Assembly (NCBI GenBank): GCA_031286755.1 | Contig: JAITTX010000259.1 | Span: 1-59,013 of the forward strand | Reading direction: 5' to 3' | Source of the DNA: Paraburkholderia sp. | GTDB taxonomy: Bacteria > Pseudomonadota > Gammaproteobacteria > Burkholderiales > Burkholderiaceae | DNA length: 59,013 bases | Shown: positions 10,695-21,271 of the stretch, piece by piece | Numbering within the stretch: position 1 is the stretch's first letter | Layout of the letters: each line of letters begins with the position of its first letter | The notes under the pieces: generated by a model | Told to the model about the DNA's origin: nothing | The model's input: the letters and a program-made list of their open reading frames with translations, nothing else | Databases searched by the model: none | Made by a program: the position numbers and the translations under genes

Positions 10695-11138
10695 TCACTC
10701 GCCATCGGCTTCCATCATCTTGCGCAGCAGGAACAACAGCGCCACGCGCTCTCCCGCATTGAGCGGGCCGTAAGTGCGCTCGGTGACCTGCTTCGCGAAC
10801 GGCACGGTGCGCTCGATCAACGCAAGGCCCGCGGGCGTGGCGCGCACGAGCAGCTTGCGGCCGTCCGTGGGATCGGGCAAGACCTCCACGAGCGCCCGCG
10901 ATTTCAGGCGCTCGACCACGCCGCGTATGGTTGCCTGATCGATGGCCGTAGCCTTGACGATGTCATTGAGCGAGCAGCCCCGCTTTTCCTTCACCGCGCA
11001 TAGCGTGACGAATTGCGCGGCAGTGAGATCGGAATCGGGAATGGCTTCCTGAAAGATGGCGACATGGTGCTGATAGGCGCGGCGCAGCAAATGGCCCACC
11101 TGATCGTGAAAGTCGTAAGAGTCCTTGTGCGACGACAT
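10695..11138 (-). CDS. nicR: MarR-family regulator of the nic genes
   Basis: A 147-residue winged-helix regulator. The DNA-binding part runs through LTAAQFVTLCAV, SLNDIVKATAIDQATIRGVV and the wing DPTDGRKLLVRAT at about residues 40-100. By context it is the NicR/BpsR-type repressor relieved by 6-hydroxynicotinate. The ATG at 11138 is chosen because the frame upstream to 11342 lacks family similarity and contains a candidate operator. A GTGTACAC palindrome sits about 42 bases upstream of the start, suggesting autoregulation. Confidence 0.88.
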   Translation of the reverse strand: MSSHKDSYDFHDQVGHLLRRAYQHHVAIFQEAIPDSDLTAAQFVTLCAVKEKRGCSLNDIVKATAIDQATIRGVVERLKSRALVEVLPDPTDGRKLLVRATPAGLALIERTVPFAKQVTERTYGPLNAGERVALLFLLRKMMEADGE

Positions 11139-11179
11139 GAATGTGCAGCCCAATACGGGTCCGATGACGAAAAATATAG

Positions 11180-11187
11180 TGTACACC
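11180..11187. promoter_or_regulatory. Candidate NicR operator upstream of nicR
   Basis: Perfect palindrome GTGTACAC followed on the bottom strand by a TATATTTTT flank, similar to the nicC-nicE sites. It lies in the 457-bp gap between nicR and the divergent permease gene (11139-11595), in which I see no gene. Confidence 0.5.
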
Positions 11188-11484
11188 TTCGAGATCGACG
11201 CATGACGCACGCACCATGCGACGGCTTGCTCGAGGTTAACCCCAGACCCATGTAGTGATTTGCGGAGCCCCACCCGGCACGCAATGATCATGCCACCCAT
11301 AATCCAGCGATAACGCTGGATATCCGAGTGCATACGCACCAATTCGCTGCTTCATCCGCACGCTGTACGCGCACGTGGCATCACCCCGATCGCCCGATGA
11401 ATCGTGCCTTTTCCCCGAGGCATTTCGCGTCTCCAGCACTCGCTTCAAAACTGCGAATTCTTCGATTCAACCAGGTAATTTAGA

Positions 11485-11500
11485 GTGTATACGCTTGTAT
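11485..11500. promoter_or_regulatory. Candidate NicR operator upstream of the nic permease
   Basis: GTGTATACGCTTGTAT, matching the TGTnnACGCT core of the site at 4640, about 95 bases before the permease start. This ties the permease to the nic regulon. Confidence 0.5.
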
Positions 11501-11595
11501 TTTGACATGCTATACAGACACCTGTGAGCGCTCGATGTGTGCACGCATCGAGCGGCGAACCTCAACCCCAACTCATCCCAACCGGGAGCCCACCC

Positions 11596-12906
11596 ATGTC
11601 TACCGTGCAATCCGGCAGCGCCGCCCTCGCCCCTGCTGGCGTTCAACACGTGGAGTTGTACCGCAAGGTCACGTTCCGTCTGATCACCATTTTTTGCCTG
11701 TGCTATTTCGCGGCCTATCTGGACCGTATCAACATCGGCCTCGCAAAACTGCAGATGCTCGACGCACTGAAGTTCAGCGACACCGTCTATGGGCTTGGCG
11801 CCGGCCTGTTCTTTGCCGGATACATTCTGTTCGAAGTGCCAAGCAATCTGATCTTGCAGCGTGTGGGCGCGAAGCTGTGGATCGCGCGCATCATGATCAC
11901 CTGGGGCCTGCTCTCCGGCGCCACCCTGTTCGTCAAGACGCCGGTGCAGTTCTACACCGTGCGATTCTTGCTGGGCGTGGCGGAAGCGGGTTTCCTGCCG
12001 GGCGTGCTGCTCTATCTCACGCAGTGGTACCCGGATGCGCGCCGCGCGCGCATCGTCGCGCTGTTCATGGTCGGCCTGCCGCTCTCGAGCATGATCGGCA
12101 GCCCGATCTCCGGCTGGATCATGCGCTTCTTCGACGGCGCACACGGACTGGGCGGCTGGCAGTGGCTATTCCTGATCGAAGCGCTGCCGTCGGTGCTGCT
12201 CGGCTTCGCGGTCCTGCGCTGGCTGCCGAATAGCATCGAATCGGCGAAGTGGCTCGACGCCCACGAGAAAAAGGCGCTGCGCGCCAATCTCGATGCCGAT
12301 CCGGCCGGCAACAAGAGCCACGCGCTCGCCAAGGCTTTCTCCGACCCGAAGGTGTGGGCGCTCGGGCTGATCGACCTGTGCGTGCTGCTCGGACTTTACG
12401 CGGTCAGCTTCTGGCTGCCGTCGATTTTGCGCGACACCGGAGTGAAGGACACCTATGCGATCGGCTGGCTGATGGCCGTGCCGAATGCCGCCGCCGTGAT
12501 CGGCACGCTCTGGTGCGGGGCAAGCTCGGACCGCATGGGCGAGCGCCGCTGGCATATCGTCGTGCCGTTCCTCGTCTCGGCAGTGGCGCTCGCCGTGGCC
12601 GCAAGCGGCACACATGGCACGCTCTCCACGGTGATCCTGTTCTCGCTCGTCAATGCGGGCGCGGCCGCGGCGATGCCTGTGGTGTGGTCGCTGCCCTCGA
12701 CCTTCCTCAAGGGCTCGGCGGCGGCGGGCGGCATCGCGTTCGCGTGCTCGCTGGCCAATCTCGGCGGCTTTGGCAGCACCTACTTCATCGGCTGGCTGCG
12801 CGATACCTTTCATTCGGAAAGCGCGGGCCTTTATGGCTTTGCGGTGTGCATGGTGATCGGCGGCGCGCTGGCGCTCTCGTATCCCAGGAAGCTGGTCAAT
12901 CGATGA
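11596..12906 (+). CDS. nicT: MFS permease, probable nicotinate uptake (NicT-like)
   Basis: A 436-residue major facilitator of the anion:cation symporter type, with about 12 hydrophobic segments. The family signature DRINIGLAKLQM follows TM1, and GVAEAGFLPGVLLYLTQWYP follows TM4. The ATG at 11596 (ribosome site CGGGAG) is preferred over the upstream in-frame GTG at 11524. The nic-type operator at 11485 and the adjacent nicR suggest uptake of nicotinate or 6-hydroxynicotinate. Substrate is inferred from context; relatives carry many aromatic and sugar acids. Confidence 0.75.
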   Translation: MSTVQSGSAALAPAGVQHVELYRKVTFRLITIFCLCYFAAYLDRINIGLAKLQMLDALKFSDTVYGLGAGLFFAGYILFEVPSNLILQRVGAKLWIARIMITWGLLSGATLFVKTPVQFYTVRFLLGVAEAGFLPGVLLYLTQWYPDARRARIVALFMVGLPLSSMIGSPISGWIMRFFDGAHGLGGWQWLFLIEALPSVLLGFAVLRWLPNSIESAKWLDAHEKKALRANLDADPAGNKSHALAKAFSDPKVWALGLIDLCVLLGLYAVSFWLPSILRDTGVKDTYAIGWLMAVPNAAAVIGTLWCGASSDRMGERRWHIVVPFLVSAVALAVAASGTHGTLSTVILFSLVNAGAAAAMPVVWSLPSTFLKGSAAAGGIAFACSLANLGGFGSTYFIGWLRDTFHSESAGLYGFAVCMVIGGALALSYPRKLVNR

Positions 12907-13093
12907 TGCATGCGATCTGCGAGGTCAACCGCTAAGCCGCACGAACGCACGAACGCACGGTGAAACCTGGAAGCGGGAAAGTTCGATGGCAGCCGCAACG
13001 GCGCCACTTCTTTCCCGCCTCCAGTATCAGCCGCATCCGGGTCTTCCGGTGCGTGACCATGAATCGCGCCGCGCCGCGCCCACCTCCAGCGCA

Positions 13094-14395
13094 TCACCGC
13101 GCAACAACCGGCTCCCCCATTTCCTCCCGATGCGGCCGCGCGCACAGCACCAGCACGCCGCCAACCAGCCCGCAGCACGCCAGCACCGAGAACGCCAGCG
13201 TGAAGTCGCTGCCCCGGCCCGATAGCAGGCCCACCAGCACCGGCCCGATGAATCCGCCCACCAGATTGCCCACCGCACCAATGAACGCGGTGCCGACGAT
13301 CGCATCCGGCGCGGGCAGCAGCTCCGTCACGTAAGTGAAGATGAGCGGCAGAAACATCTGGAGAAAAAAGCCCATCGCCGTGAAGAGCGTCATGCGCAGC
13401 GCGAGCGAGCCAGGCGGCACGTTCGCCGCGATCAGCAACAGCATGCCGGCAATCAGGATCGGCACGCCCGCATGCAACCGCCGCTCCTGATGCCGGTCGG
13501 AGCTGCGCGTCGACACGAGAATGCCCACGATGCACGCCGCCCACGGCAGCGCCGACAAAATCCCCACCTCCACCGGCCCGAGCTTTTGCGACGCCGCGAT
13601 CGAAGTCGGCAGCCAGAGCATGAAGCCATAGACCACGAGATTGATCAGCGAAAAGCCGCCCGCGAGAAACCACGTCGCCTTGAGCGAGACGACGCGCCGG
13701 ATGCCCGAATGCTGCGTCACGCCCGTGAACGCCGCCTGCTCTTCGGCGAGCGCGCGCGTGAGGCTCTGCTTCTGCGCATCCGAGAGCCAGCGCGCCGAGG
13801 CAATGTCCTTCGGGATCGTGAACCACCAGACCATCGCCCAGATCCACGCGGGCAGGCCTTCGATGATCATCATCACACGCCAGTCGTGATGCACCAGCAG
13901 GATGCCCGACACCGGCCCGGCCAGCAGCGCGCCCAGCGGCGAGCTGATCACCCACAGCCCGAATGCGTTGCCGCGCTCCGAGCGCACGAACCACGCCGCC
14001 GTCAGGCTCGCCGCGGCCGTCCACACCGGGCCTTCGGCAATGCCGAGCACGAGCCGCACGGCCAGCAGTTCTTGCAGATTTCTGACGAGGCCCGTCGCCA
14101 TCGCGGCGGCGCCCCAGCAGATCAGGGCCACCAGCACGACCCGGCGCGCGCCGTAGCGCGATACGAGCCAGCCGCCCGCCATGAAGGTGATCACGTACCC
14201 CCAGAAGAAGATGCCGCCCACCAGTCCCGCATGGGCCGCGTCGATGCCCAGGTCGCGGCGGATCGAGGGCAGCGCGAGGCCGATGTTGGTCCGGTCGAAG
14301 TACGAGATCGTGTACATCAGGAAGATCACCAGCACGATCCGGCTCCAGCGCACGGAGCTGGACGAGTTCACACTCGCAAGGCCTGCTTCCTCCAT
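13094..14395 (-). CDS. MFS permease (anion:cation symporter type)
   Basis: A 433-residue, 12-segment transporter. It has the DRTNIGLALPSIRRDLGI signature after TM1 and GIAEGPVWTAAASLTAAWF in TM4-5, typical of carriers for hexuronates, galactonate and other organic acids. It follows the dioxygenase gene by 133 bases on the same strand, so it probably imports that enzyme's substrate. The ATG at 14395 precedes EEAGLASV. Substrate unknown. Confidence 0.8.
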   Translation of the reverse strand: MEEAGLASVNSSSSVRWSRIVLVIFLMYTISYFDRTNIGLALPSIRRDLGIDAAHAGLVGGIFFWGYVITFMAGGWLVSRYGARRVVLVALICWGAAAMATGLVRNLQELLAVRLVLGIAEGPVWTAAASLTAAWFVRSERGNAFGLWVISSPLGALLAGPVSGILLVHHDWRVMMIIEGLPAWIWAMVWWFTIPKDIASARWLSDAQKQSLTRALAEEQAAFTGVTQHSGIRRVVSLKATWFLAGGFSLINLVVYGFMLWLPTSIAASQKLGPVEVGILSALPWAACIVGILVSTRSSDRHQERRLHAGVPILIAGMLLLIAANVPPGSLALRMTLFTAMGFFLQMFLPLIFTYVTELLPAPDAIVGTAFIGAVGNLVGGFIGPVLVGLLSGRGSDFTLAFSVLACCGLVGGVLVLCARPHREEMGEPVVAR

Positions 14396-14528
14396 GGTTT
14401 GTCTCCTGGTTGTCTCATGTTTGCGGGGGCTTTCGCATTTGAATCGAGTTTCGAATTGCAACTGAATAACAACGTTCCTGCGCGCACTTCCGGCGTTTCC
14501 CGCGCACGGCGCGCGGGCCGCATGCGCT

Positions 14529-15428
14529 CTACATCGTCGCGGCGGCGGGCGTTGCCGAGGTCGCGAAGAAGCGGTTCTTGAGCGAGGCCTGGTTCTCGTA
14601 GATCGATCCCTGGCGGGGTGCGGGCGGCAGCGGCATGATCACCGGCACCGGCTCGACGCGCGGCGTGATGGTGGGCTCGCCGGCGATGATCCGTTCGTTG
14701 AAGGCTTCGAGCGAGCGGTGCTGGCCGGGGCCGTCGAGCAGCGGCCACGCGTCGGCGGCGGCGACTTCGTACAGCAACAGGCGGCGCGGCCGATCCGACG
14801 TGTTCTCCGCCGAGCCGTGAATGGTGCGCGCATGATGGATCGAGAACGAGCCGGCCTTGCCCGTGCACGGCACGGCCCGGGCGAAATCGACATCGCACTG
14901 CGTGGGGTCCATCGCGCCGCAGAAATAGCCGTCCGTGTGATGGCTCCAGACCGGGCCCTTGTGGCTTCCCGGCAGCACGAGCAGCGGGCCGTTCTCGATT
15001 TCGCAGTCGTCGAGCATCACGCCGATGGCGAGCACGTCCTCGTTGGTGTGCGGATAAAACGCCCAGTCCTGATGCCATTCGACCGGGTCGCCGACATGCG
15101 CCTCCTTGAGATTGAGCTTGGTGTTGCGCACGCGCAGGTTCGGCCCGAGCAGGCTCTTGAGCGCGGCGATCAGTTGCGGATGCGTCAGCGCTTCCATGAA
15201 GACCGGGTCGACCTTGACCGGATCCTTGATGCGCCGCACGCGCGGCCGCCCGGCGCTATGCGACGGCGCGAGGTCGAACACCTCGTTGGACGCCCTGACC
15301 GCACGCGATTGCTCGACGAGATCGTCGGTGACCTGGCGCATGCGCTGCACGAGGTCGGGACTGAATACATCGGTGACGACCACATAGCCGTCGGCGTGGT
15401 ACTGCGCTACCTGCTCCTTCGTAAGCAC
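14529..15428 (-). CDS. Phytanoyl-CoA dioxygenase-family Fe(II)/2-oxoglutarate oxygenase
   Basis: A 299-residue PhyH-type oxygenase. The iron-binding HxD lies in VEWHQDWAFYPH and the distal His and 2-oxoglutarate Arg in IHGSAENTSDRPRRLLL. The family hydroxylates or cleaves small molecules; this member's substrate cannot be read from sequence. GTG at 15428 is chosen because AGGAGA lies 6 bases upstream; the longer ATG frame to 15461 would run into the LacI operator. It heads a two-gene unit with the MFS permease, controlled by the divergent LacI protein. Confidence 0.82.
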   Translation of the reverse strand: MLTKEQVAQYHADGYVVVTDVFSPDLVQRMRQVTDDLVEQSRAVRASNEVFDLAPSHSAGRPRVRRIKDPVKVDPVFMEALTHPQLIAALKSLLGPNLRVRNTKLNLKEAHVGDPVEWHQDWAFYPHTNEDVLAIGVMLDDCEIENGPLLVLPGSHKGPVWSHHTDGYFCGAMDPTQCDVDFARAVPCTGKAGSFSIHHARTIHGSAENTSDRPRRLLLYEVAAADAWPLLDGPGQHRSLEAFNERIIAGEPTITPRVEPVPVIMPLPPAPRQGSIYENQASLKNRFFATSATPAAATM

Positions 15429-15445
15429 GGTTCGTCTCCTGTTCG

Positions 15446-15461
15446 ATGGGAGCGCTCCCAT
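15446..15461. promoter_or_regulatory. LacI-type operator, perfect 16-bp palindrome
   Basis: ATGGGAGCGCTCCCAT, perfectly symmetric with the central CG step expected of LacI/GalR-family operators. It lies just upstream of the dioxygenase start, so binding would block that operon. Confidence 0.8.
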
Positions 15462-15522
15462 CCGGCCACATGAAAACGCGCGAAAAGCGGGATTTCCGCG
15501 TTCAATTCAAGGTTTTTTGATG

Positions 15523-15538
15523 ATGTGCGCGCTCCCAT
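15523..15538. promoter_or_regulatory. Second LacI-type operator
   Basis: ATGTGCGCGCTCCCAT matches 14 of 16 positions of the palindrome at 15446, with 77 bp between the starts of the two sites. It may allow looping or control of the lacI gene itself. Confidence 0.65.
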
Positions 15539-15635
15539 TCAAAGTAGAATGTATCTTTGAGGGTGTCAAGAAAACACGATTCGATATGGCACAGCGTTTT
15601 CCCCTGGCCGTCCCGCCCATCCAGCCAACCCGCCC

Positions 15636-16673
15636 ATGAAAAGAAGCGACACCGCGCCCGAGAACACGCCTGCCGCCGCGCTCCAGCCCCGTCCGACCAT
15701 GGAGGACGTCGCGCGCGAGGCGAAGGTCGGCCGCATGACGGTCTCGCGCGCGCTGAACCAGCCCGAGCTCGTTTCGCCTGAGTCGCTCGCCGCCGTGCGG
15801 GCCGCCATCGAGCGGCTGGGCTACGTGCAGAACCTGAATGCCGGCAGCCTCGCGTCGAACCGGTCGCGCATTGTCGGCGCGGTGATCCCGACCATCGAGC
15901 ATCCGTTCTTTTCGGACACCGTCAGCGGGTTATCGCAGGCGCTGGCCGTGAGGGGCTATCAGTTGCTGCTGGGCCAGTCGAACTACCAGGCCGCCGAGGA
16001 ACAGCGTCTGTTCGATGCTTTCGTCGGGCGGCGCGTGGACGGCATCATGCTGATCCGCACGTCCGCCCCCGCGGAGCTGGTGAGCCGCATCCGCCGCTGC
16101 GGCGTGCCGGTTATCGAAGCGTGGGACACGTCGAACGATCAGATCGACATGCGCATCGGCTTTTCTCACCGCGATGCGGGCGCGGCGGTGGCGCGTTTTC
16201 TCGCCGGGCGCGGCCGCCGCAAGCTCGGCTATCTGGGCAGCGCCGATGTCCGGTCGTCGCAACGGCTGGCAGGGCTGCGTGCGGGCGCACAGGAAAGCGG
16301 CATCGAGCAGCCCGAGGCCGTCGTGCTGGAGCGGCCCGCGGGGATCAACGACGCTCCGGCGCTGCTCGCCGCCCTGCTCGAGCGCCGTCCCGGACTCGAC
16401 GCCGTGTTCTGCTCCAGCGACATGCTCGCGGCGGGCGTGCTGTTCGAATGCCAGCGGCGCGGCATCCGTGTGCCGGACGACGTGGCGCTGATGGGTTTCG
16501 TCGATCTGCCGATCGCGGCGGCAACGCATCCGGGCATCACCACCGTGCGCGTGCCGTCGCTGCAGATCGGCAAGCTGGCCGGCGCGATGCTGCTCGATTA
16601 TCTCGACGGCAAGCGGCCCGCCGATCCGCACCTCGATCTCGGCTTTTCGATTGTTGAGCGCGCAACGACATGA
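15636..16673 (+). CDS. LacI-family regulator of the dioxygenase/MFS unit
   Basis: A 345-residue regulator with an N-terminal helix-turn-helix (TMEDVAREAKVGRMTVSRAL at about residues 21-40), a hinge, and a periplasmic-binding-protein-like effector domain (RIVGAVIPTIEHPFFSDTVS onwards). It resembles GntR-type LacI members that sense gluconate-like acids. It diverges from the dioxygenase gene with two matching operators between them, which strongly suggests local control. Effector unknown. Confidence 0.88.
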   Translation: MKRSDTAPENTPAAALQPRPTMEDVAREAKVGRMTVSRALNQPELVSPESLAAVRAAIERLGYVQNLNAGSLASNRSRIVGAVIPTIEHPFFSDTVSGLSQALAVRGYQLLLGQSNYQAAEEQRLFDAFVGRRVDGIMLIRTSAPAELVSRIRRCGVPVIEAWDTSNDQIDMRIGFSHRDAGAAVARFLAGRGRRKLGYLGSADVRSSQRLAGLRAGAQESGIEQPEAVVLERPAGINDAPALLAALLERRPGLDAVFCSSDMLAAGVLFECQRRGIRVPDDVALMGFVDLPIAAATHPGITTVRVPSLQIGKLAGAMLLDYLDGKRPADPHLDLGFSIVERATT

Positions 16674-16681
16674 GGTGAACG

Positions 16682-17692
16682 TTAACTTGCGTCGGGGATA
16701 AGCAGGATCTTGCTGGATTTTGCAACGCCCTCATGCAAATCCGCGAACGCCTGCGCGCCCTCTGAAAGCGGTCTCTGTTCCAGCCACGCCAGCGAACCCA
16801 ACGCCCCCTCGTGCAGTGCAGCGACGGTTGCGCGCAAATCCGCCATGGTGTACGTGTAAGTTCCGAGCAACGTGATTTCCGCCAGCGTGAGCTTGCGCAT
16901 GTCAATCTCGCTCGCCCAATCCTGCAAACCAATGTGCATCACCACACCACCCGGCTTCACGGCGGCAAGCGCGCTGGTGCGGGTTACCTTCGCACCTACG
17001 GCGTCAATCACAAAATCGAAGTGATTTTCCGGAGCGTCCTGGTCGCGCGGGTTGAGCGTCTTGCAGTCAGTCTCGCGTTCTACCGAGGCCCGGCGCGCGG
17101 CATTTGCCTCCGCAACGCTCACATCGCGGCAACCATAGGAGCGCAGCAGCAACGCACAGAAAGTACCGATCGCGCCCCCGCCGATCACGAGCGCCCGGCA
17201 CTCGGGCAGCGGCCGTGTCAACGCGCGCATCGTGAGGTTCACGGCATGCAGGGCTGTCGCCGCGGGTTCCGTCGCCGCCGCGATGTGCGCGGGCATGTCC
17301 TGAGGAATCGCGACCAGACTCGTAGCTGGAATCGACATGTAGCTGGCAAACGCACCCGGCCGGGTCATCCCAACCATCGTACGATTCGCGCACAGGTTGT
17401 CCCGGCCCTGTACGCAAAATTCGCACATGCCGCAGGTGATGAGCGGATTGCCCGTCACGCGTGTGCCTTCCTTCCACTTGGCATCGAGGCTTTTTGTGAT
17501 CGTGCCGGCGAACTCGTGACCGAGTATGAGCCCAGGCTTGCGGCGCGGATCGTGGCCGTGATACGCATGCATGTCGGAGCCGCAAATGCCCACTGCCTCA
17601 ATCTTCAAGACGACTTCACCCTGCTCCGCAACGGGGTCCGGTTGCTCGAGCAACTGCATTTCGTTGGGTTGTGTGTAAACAAGCGCTTTCAT
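16682..17692 (-). CDS. hpsP: Zinc-dependent alcohol dehydrogenase, HpsP-like
   Basis: A 336-residue medium-chain dehydrogenase. The catalytic zinc region is GICGSDMHAYHGHD with GHEFAGTI; the structural zinc loop CGMCEFCVQGRDNLC has four cysteines; the NAD fold shows VIGGGAIGTFCALLL. In DHPS degradation, HpsO and HpsP oxidise and reduce C2 of dihydroxypropanesulfonate so that both enantiomers reach HpsN. Which of the two letters fits this gene is uncertain. The ATG at 17692 has ribosome site AAAGGAACC. Third gene of the hpsN-SDR-ADH unit. Another polyol dehydrogenase remains possible. Confidence 0.7.
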   Translation of the reverse strand: MKALVYTQPNEMQLLEQPDPVAEQGEVVLKIEAVGICGSDMHAYHGHDPRRKPGLILGHEFAGTITKSLDAKWKEGTRVTGNPLITCGMCEFCVQGRDNLCANRTMVGMTRPGAFASYMSIPATSLVAIPQDMPAHIAAATEPAATALHAVNLTMRALTRPLPECRALVIGGGAIGTFCALLLRSYGCRDVSVAEANAARRASVERETDCKTLNPRDQDAPENHFDFVIDAVGAKVTRTSALAAVKPGGVVMHIGLQDWASEIDMRKLTLAEITLLGTYTYTMADLRATVAALHEGALGSLAWLEQRPLSEGAQAFADLHEGVAKSSKILLIPDAS

Positions 17693-17754
17693 AGCTGGTT
17701 CCTTTGACTGTCCTGCAATAGCAGGCTTGTCCCCACCGGGTTGGGCAGGTTCGC

Positions 17755-18522
17755 TCAACGCGCGGTATAGCCGCCGTCGACCATGATGGTTTGACCGCTG
17801 ATGTAGGCAGACGCGTCACTGGCAAGAAAGACCGCGAGCCCGTCGATGTCTTCCAGTCTGCCGTTGCGGCCCAGGCAGGTCTGTTCGGCATGCTTGCTGG
17901 CGAGTGCTTCATCGGCGAAAACGGCCGCCGTGAGAGCCGTTGGGAAGAAGCCCGGTCCGATCGCGTTACACGTGATGCCGTGACGCCCCCATTCCTGCGC
18001 GATTGCCCGCGTTAGCTGCACAACCCCGCCTTTCGCCGCACCATACGGCGCGCTGTTCGCAAACGCCCGATATGACTGAAGCGACGCGATATTGATGATT
18101 CGGCCCCACCCGCGCGCCTTCATGCCAGGCGCGAGCGTCTGCGCAAGAAAGAACGGCGCGCCCAGGTGAAGCGCCAACTGGATTTCCCACGTTTCCGGAG
18201 TAATTTCGGCGAATGGCTGGCGCAGATTCACGCCTGCGGCATTCACCAGAATGTCAATGTGTCCGTTTTGCCCGATTGCCTGCTCCGCGCATTGCTTCGC
18301 TGCCATCGGGGTGCCGACATCGCCGGCGATGAAAGCCGCTTCAATGCCTGCGGCCGCGAGCTTCGCCACTGCATCGCGCAACGCGTCTTCGCGCCGGGCA
18401 ACCAGGACGACGCGCGCACCTGCACGCCCGAGTGCGCTTGCGATCGCGAGGCCGATGCCGGCGTTGCCGCCGGTCACGAGCGCGATGCGCCCGTTCAGAC
18501 TGAACATGCTTGCAAGATCCAT
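17755..18522 (-). CDS. hpsO: Short-chain dehydrogenase, HpsO-like
   Basis: A 255-residue classical SDR. The NAD(P)-binding motif is [10 protein letters not shown], the NAAG motif is VNAAGVNL, and the catalytic Ser, Tyr and Lys fall in [20 protein letters not shown]. Family length is normal. Start at ATG 18522 with ACGGAG 8 bases upstream; an alternative TTG lies at 18537. It sits between the HpsN-type gene and the zinc dehydrogenase, an order compatible with hpsN-hpsO-hpsP, so oxidation at C2 of DHPS is likely but not proven. Confidence 0.72.
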   Translation of the reverse strand: MDLASMFSLNGRIALVTGGNAGIGLAIASALGRAGARVVLVARREDALRDAVAKLAAAGIEAAFIAGDVGTPMAAKQCAEQAIGQNGHIDILVNAAGVNLRQPFAEITPETWEIQLALHLGAPFFLAQTLAPGMKARGWGRIINIASLQSYRAFANSAPYGAAKGGVVQLTRAIAQEWGRHGITCNAIGPGFFPTALTAAVFADEALASKHAEQTCLGRNGRLEDIDGLAVFLASDASAYISGQTIMVDGGYTAR

Positions 18523-18552
18523 CGATCGCTCCGTCAAATGTGTTCGCGGCGC

Positions 18553-19881
<1,329 letters not shown>

Positions 19882-19907
19882 TCAAACGAAGATGCTGGAT
19901 ACATTAA

Positions 19908-19923
19908 ATGCAATCGCTTGCAT
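19908..19923. promoter_or_regulatory. LacI box upstream of hpsN
   Basis: ATGCAATCGCTTGCAT, a near-palindromic LacI/GalR-type operator 42 bases before the hpsN start. It belongs to a set of three near-identical sites. Confidence 0.8.
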
Positions 19924-19973
19924 TTGATTGCCAAAAAATTGCGCGCTGCCTATTTTCCGAAGTCAACGCGGAA

Positions 19974-19989
19974 ATGTAAGCGCTTGCAT
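19974..19989. promoter_or_regulatory. LacI box between hpsN and lacI
   Basis: ATGTAAGCGCTTGCAT, flanked by GAA and TTC on the two sides so that the symmetry extends to 22 bp with one mismatch pair. Spaced 66 bp from the box at 19908, suitable for cooperative binding or looping. Confidence 0.82.
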
Positions 19990-20098
19990 TTCATCATAGA
20001 AACATTGATTGCGGTTCATATCGGGATTTCCCACTAGAGCCGTGAACAGTTTGTGCTTCGTGCCGGCCGACGATATTCGTAAAATCACAAGATCCAGG

Positions 20099-21154
20099 AT
20101 GACCAACGCACTTTCCATGAACACCGCTGAACGGCCGCGCATCGCAGATGTCGCGGCGCTCGCAGGCGTATCCACAGCCACCGTCTCCCGCGCGCTGTCC
20201 AGCCCGGAGAGGGTGAAAGGACGCACGCGCGAGCGGATCTTGCAAGCCATTGCCCAGCTTGGCTATGTGCCTGACGGCTCCGCGCGCGCCCTTGCCCTCG
20301 GTCGCGCACGCATGATCGGCGCCATCGTGCCAACGCTCGACAACGCCATTTTTGCGCGAGCGGTCCAGGGCCTGCAGAGCACGCTCTCGAATGCCGGCTA
20401 CCAGTTGCTGATCTCGGCGCACGAATACAGCCTCGCCGCCGAGACCGAAGCGGCCCGCTCGCTGCTGGAGCGCGCGGTGGACGCTCTCGTGCTCGTTGGC
20501 GGTGATCACTCGCACGAAACCTGGGAGCTTGTGCGGGGAAGCCGTATCCCCGTGCTGATCACCTGGACCAACGCCGTGGCCGCGAGCGAGTTCCTCACCA
20601 CCACCACGCCGCTTATTGGCTTCGACAACCGGCTTATCGGGAAGCTTGCTGCGGAACATCTTCTTTCGCTCGGCCATCGCACATTCGGTATGATCTCGGG
20701 CCTCACCCGGCATAACGATCGTGCGCGACATCGTGTAGACGGATTTCGCACCGCGTTGGCCGACGCCGGCGTGCGGTTGCCTGAAGCGAACGTGATCGAG
20801 CAGCCGTTTGGCTTCGACGGCGGGCGCGCGGGCCTCAAACACCTGATGCAACTTAAGCCGCGCCCAACGGCTGTCTTCTGCGGCAATGACGTCCTCGCGC
20901 TCGGAGCATTGTTTGAGGCGCAGTCCATGAGGATCGACGTGCCACGCGAGCTCTCTATCGTCGGCTGCGACAATATGCCGATTTCCTCGCAGATCACGCC
21001 GGGGCTCTCGACGGTATTGCTTCCAACATACGAACTCGGCCAGCGCGCGGCCGTTACGTTGCTGGACTGGCTTATTCAGCGGCGCACGCCGACGGACGTA
21101 TGTTTGCCCGTCGAACTCGTGGTTAGAGGTACCAGTGCGCCGCCACCGGTTTGA
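20099..21154 (+). CDS. LacI-family regulator, copy A of a paralogous pair
   Basis: About 351 residues, with helix-turn-helix RIADVAALAGVSTATVSRAL followed by the hinge and an effector domain starting at RMIGAIVPTLDNAIFARAVQ. It is very similar throughout to the LacI protein at 23025-24062, with long identical blocks such as LGYVPDGSARALALGR. Start is uncertain: ATG 20099 or 20117; the frame extends to 20009. It diverges from hpsN and shares a promoter region with two LacI boxes, so it probably represses the hps genes until DHPS or a metabolite is present. Confidence 0.87.
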   Translation: MTNALSMNTAERPRIADVAALAGVSTATVSRALSSPERVKGRTRERILQAIAQLGYVPDGSARALALGRARMIGAIVPTLDNAIFARAVQGLQSTLSNAGYQLLISAHEYSLAAETEAARSLLERAVDALVLVGGDHSHETWELVRGSRIPVLITWTNAVAASEFLTTTTPLIGFDNRLIGKLAAEHLLSLGHRTFGMISGLTRHNDRARHRVDGFRTALADAGVRLPEANVIEQPFGFDGGRAGLKHLMQLKPRPTAVFCGNDVLALGALFEAQSMRIDVPRELSIVGCDNMPISSQITPGLSTVLLPTYELGQRAAVTLLDWLIQRRTPTDVCLPVELVVRGTSAPPPV

Positions 21155-21271
21155 CGGGCATGATTCGCTGATGCCCAATCTCAAACTGGCGTGAGCATCA
21201 CCGTGTCACGCGGGCGAGTTCGACAGGAGCGTTCGAGACATCGGGCAAGTTGGCTCCCCCGCTGAAGTTTG

